Source of the DNA: Chloroflexota bacterium
GTDB lineage: Bacteria; Chloroflexota; Limnocylindria; QHBO01
Length of the DNA: 6,189 nt
Direction: 5' to 3'
Assembly (NCBI GenBank): GCA_013694795.1
Contig: JACDBS010000045.1
Span: 1-6,189, forward strand
This document shows, in pieces, positions 5,752-6,189 of this stretch. Below the pieces are notes generated by a model. The model did not search any database. It saw nothing but the letters and a program-made list of their open reading frames with translations, and was not told the origin of the DNA. The position numbers and the translations under genes were made by a program. Each line of letters begins with the position of its first letter. The first letter of the stretch is position 1.

Positions 5752-5851
5752 TCTACGGATTGGTCTACTGAGCAACGCGTCCGTACCCGGCGCGCCGTTG
5801 CGTCAGGGTACGGAGACGGGGTTCCGTATCGCGCTCAGTAGGTCCACGGAT
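5752..5851 (+). repeat. Near-identical 9-bp direct repeats flanking the dyad
   Basis: TCTACGGAT (5752-5760) and TCCACGGAT (5843-5851) match in 8 of 9 positions and are the same way round, one on each side of the nested inverted repeat, 4 and 1 nt from its arms. This is the arrangement of a target-site duplication around a small non-autonomous element, but it is imperfect and unproven. Confidence 0.5.
5765..5841. repeat. Nested inverted repeat (two perfect 9-bp dyads)
   Basis: Outer arms CTACTGAGC (5765-5773) and GCTCAGTAG (5833-5841) are perfect complements. Inside them, TCCGTACCC (5780-5788) and GGGTACGGA (5806-5814) are also perfect complements around a 17-nt loop containing the palindrome GGCGCGCC (5789-5796). 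As RNA from either strand this folds into two stacked 9-bp stems with an asymmetric internal loop (6 nt against 18 nt). It is located in the divergent intergenic region. Confidence 0.8.
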
Positions 5852-5941
5852 GGCGCCTGCGGGCTTCTTGGCCAGAGTGCGGAGTGCATTCATCTGCATT
5901 ACTCCGGGGAACTGTGCCCGGATCCTGGACAGAGGGGAATT

Positions 5942-5949
5942 AGAGGGAA
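5942..5949 (+). promoter_or_regulatory. Ribosome binding site deciding the start of the secreted protein gene
   Basis: AGAGGGAA ends 2 nt before the ATG at 5952, with its GAGG core 5 nt away. It supports this start, which also places the signal peptide at the extreme N-terminus. Confidence 0.7.
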
Positions 5950-5951
5950 TC

Positions 5952-6189
5952 ATGAATTCGTCGGGTGCCCACCGTCGAGCCGGCCGGCCCGTGCTCGTTG
6001 TACTTCAGCTCCTGGTATTTCTCACCTACATCTTCGGACCCACGGCCTCCCTGGCGGAGGAGCCGGTCCCAGATCCGAGCCCGACCGAGTCGACGGCTCC
6101 CGCGCCCGATCCGACGCCTGCTCCCGCGCCCACCCTCGCGCCCGCGCCCGATCCGACGCCTGCTCCCGCGCCCACCCTCGCGCCTGAGC
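5952..6189 (+). CDS. Secreted Pro/Ala-rich protein, 3'-truncated by the window
   Basis: The frame is open from ATG 5952 to the last base, giving 79 residues so far. The N-terminus is a standard Sec signal peptide: positively charged MNSSGAHRRAGR (1-12), hydrophobic core VLVVLQLLVFLTYIFG (14-29), and a likely signal peptidase I site after A35 in TASLA-EE. The mature protein begins with acidic/Pro sequence (EEPVPDPSPTEST) and then two exact copies of the 14-residue unit PAPDPTPAPAPTLA. Such proline-rich stretches usually act as extended linkers or wall-spanning stalks next to a folded domain, which would lie beyond the window. AGAGGGAA supplies the ribosome site. A different overlapping frame (5726-6187) has no signal peptide or domain and crosses the opposite gene's start, so it is not the gene. 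The function is unknown. Confidence 0.82.
   Translation, partial: MNSSGAHRRAGRPVLVVLQLLVFLTYIFGPTASLAEEPVPDPSPTESTAPAPDPTPAPAPTLAPAPDPTPAPAPTLAPE
6099..6182 (+). repeat. Two exact 42-bp tandem repeats inside the secreted protein gene
   Basis: Bases 6099-6140 and 6141-6182 are identical, in phase with the reading frame (14 codons each). The next bases (CCT GAG) break the match, so only two copies are visible. Exact identity at synonymous positions points to recent duplication or slippage, so the copy number may vary between strains. Confidence 0.92.

Larger units (their letters stand above)
5745..5951. promoter_or_regulatory. Divergent intergenic region with dense repeats
   Basis: This 207-bp gap lies between the minus-strand PH-like gene and the plus-strand secreted protein gene, so it should contain promoters for both. 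It holds a nested inverted repeat (5765-5841), flanking near-identical direct repeats, TCCGTA motifs in alternating orientation at 5754, 5780, 5809 and 5823, and two TGCATT copies exactly 10 bp apart (5885 and 5895). I find no convincing -35/-10 pair for the plus-strand gene. No small coding region is supported here. Confidence 0.6.

Noticed and set aside
6099..6182. CRISPR array from the 42-bp repeats
   Set aside because: The copies are directly adjacent with no spacers and lie in frame within a signal-peptide-bearing gene.
5726..6187. Plus-strand open frame of 153 codons over the divergent region and the secreted gene
   Set aside because: It overlaps the start of the PH-like gene, has no ribosome site or domain, and ends in an Arg/Ser/Cys repeat that is the out-of-frame reading of the proline-rich tandem repeat.

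Overview
This is a GC-rich bacterial window with codons strongly biased to G/C in third position. A lone gatB, a GT4 glycosyltransferase, a NarL-type two-component pair and scarce or weak Shine-Dalgarno sites at some genes would suit a GC-rich Chloroflexota or Actinomycetota genome. The sequence alone does not settle the phylum.

Layout, left to right. Bases 1-1137 are the C-terminal four fifths of gatB, a housekeeping translation gene cut by the window edge. A 227-bp gap follows. It holds a GC-rich hairpin just past gatB and three copies of a 19-bp palindrome (consensus TGACCCGTRGTACGGGTCA), the last lying on a probable promoter for the next gene. Bases 1365-2465 encode a GT4-type glycosyltransferase. 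After 82 bp comes an overlapping pair at 2548-4795: a multi-pass membrane histidine kinase of the HisKA_3/NarL class and its REC-LuxR response regulator. On the minus strand, facing this pair tail to tail, is a two-gene operon: a PH/GRAM-like domain protein (5744-5220), translationally coupled by ATGA to a small basic protein of unknown function (5223-4792). The regulator and the small basic protein end in the same CTAG, so their stop codons interlock.

The last region (5745-5951) is a 207-bp divergent intergenic stretch with a nested pair of perfect 9-bp inverted repeats, near-identical direct repeats just outside them, and several copies of TCCGTA in alternating orientation. It is followed by the start of a secreted, proline/alanine-rich protein (5952 to beyond the window) with a clear signal peptide and two exact 42-bp tandem repeats.

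Functional links: the kinase and regulator form a signalling pair, but their stimulus and targets are not visible. The glycosyltransferase appears to be controlled separately by an unknown palindrome-binding regulator. I see no CRISPR array, tRNA, rRNA, transposase, phage or defence gene. The most interesting signals are in the two non-coding regions, not in the protein-coding genes.
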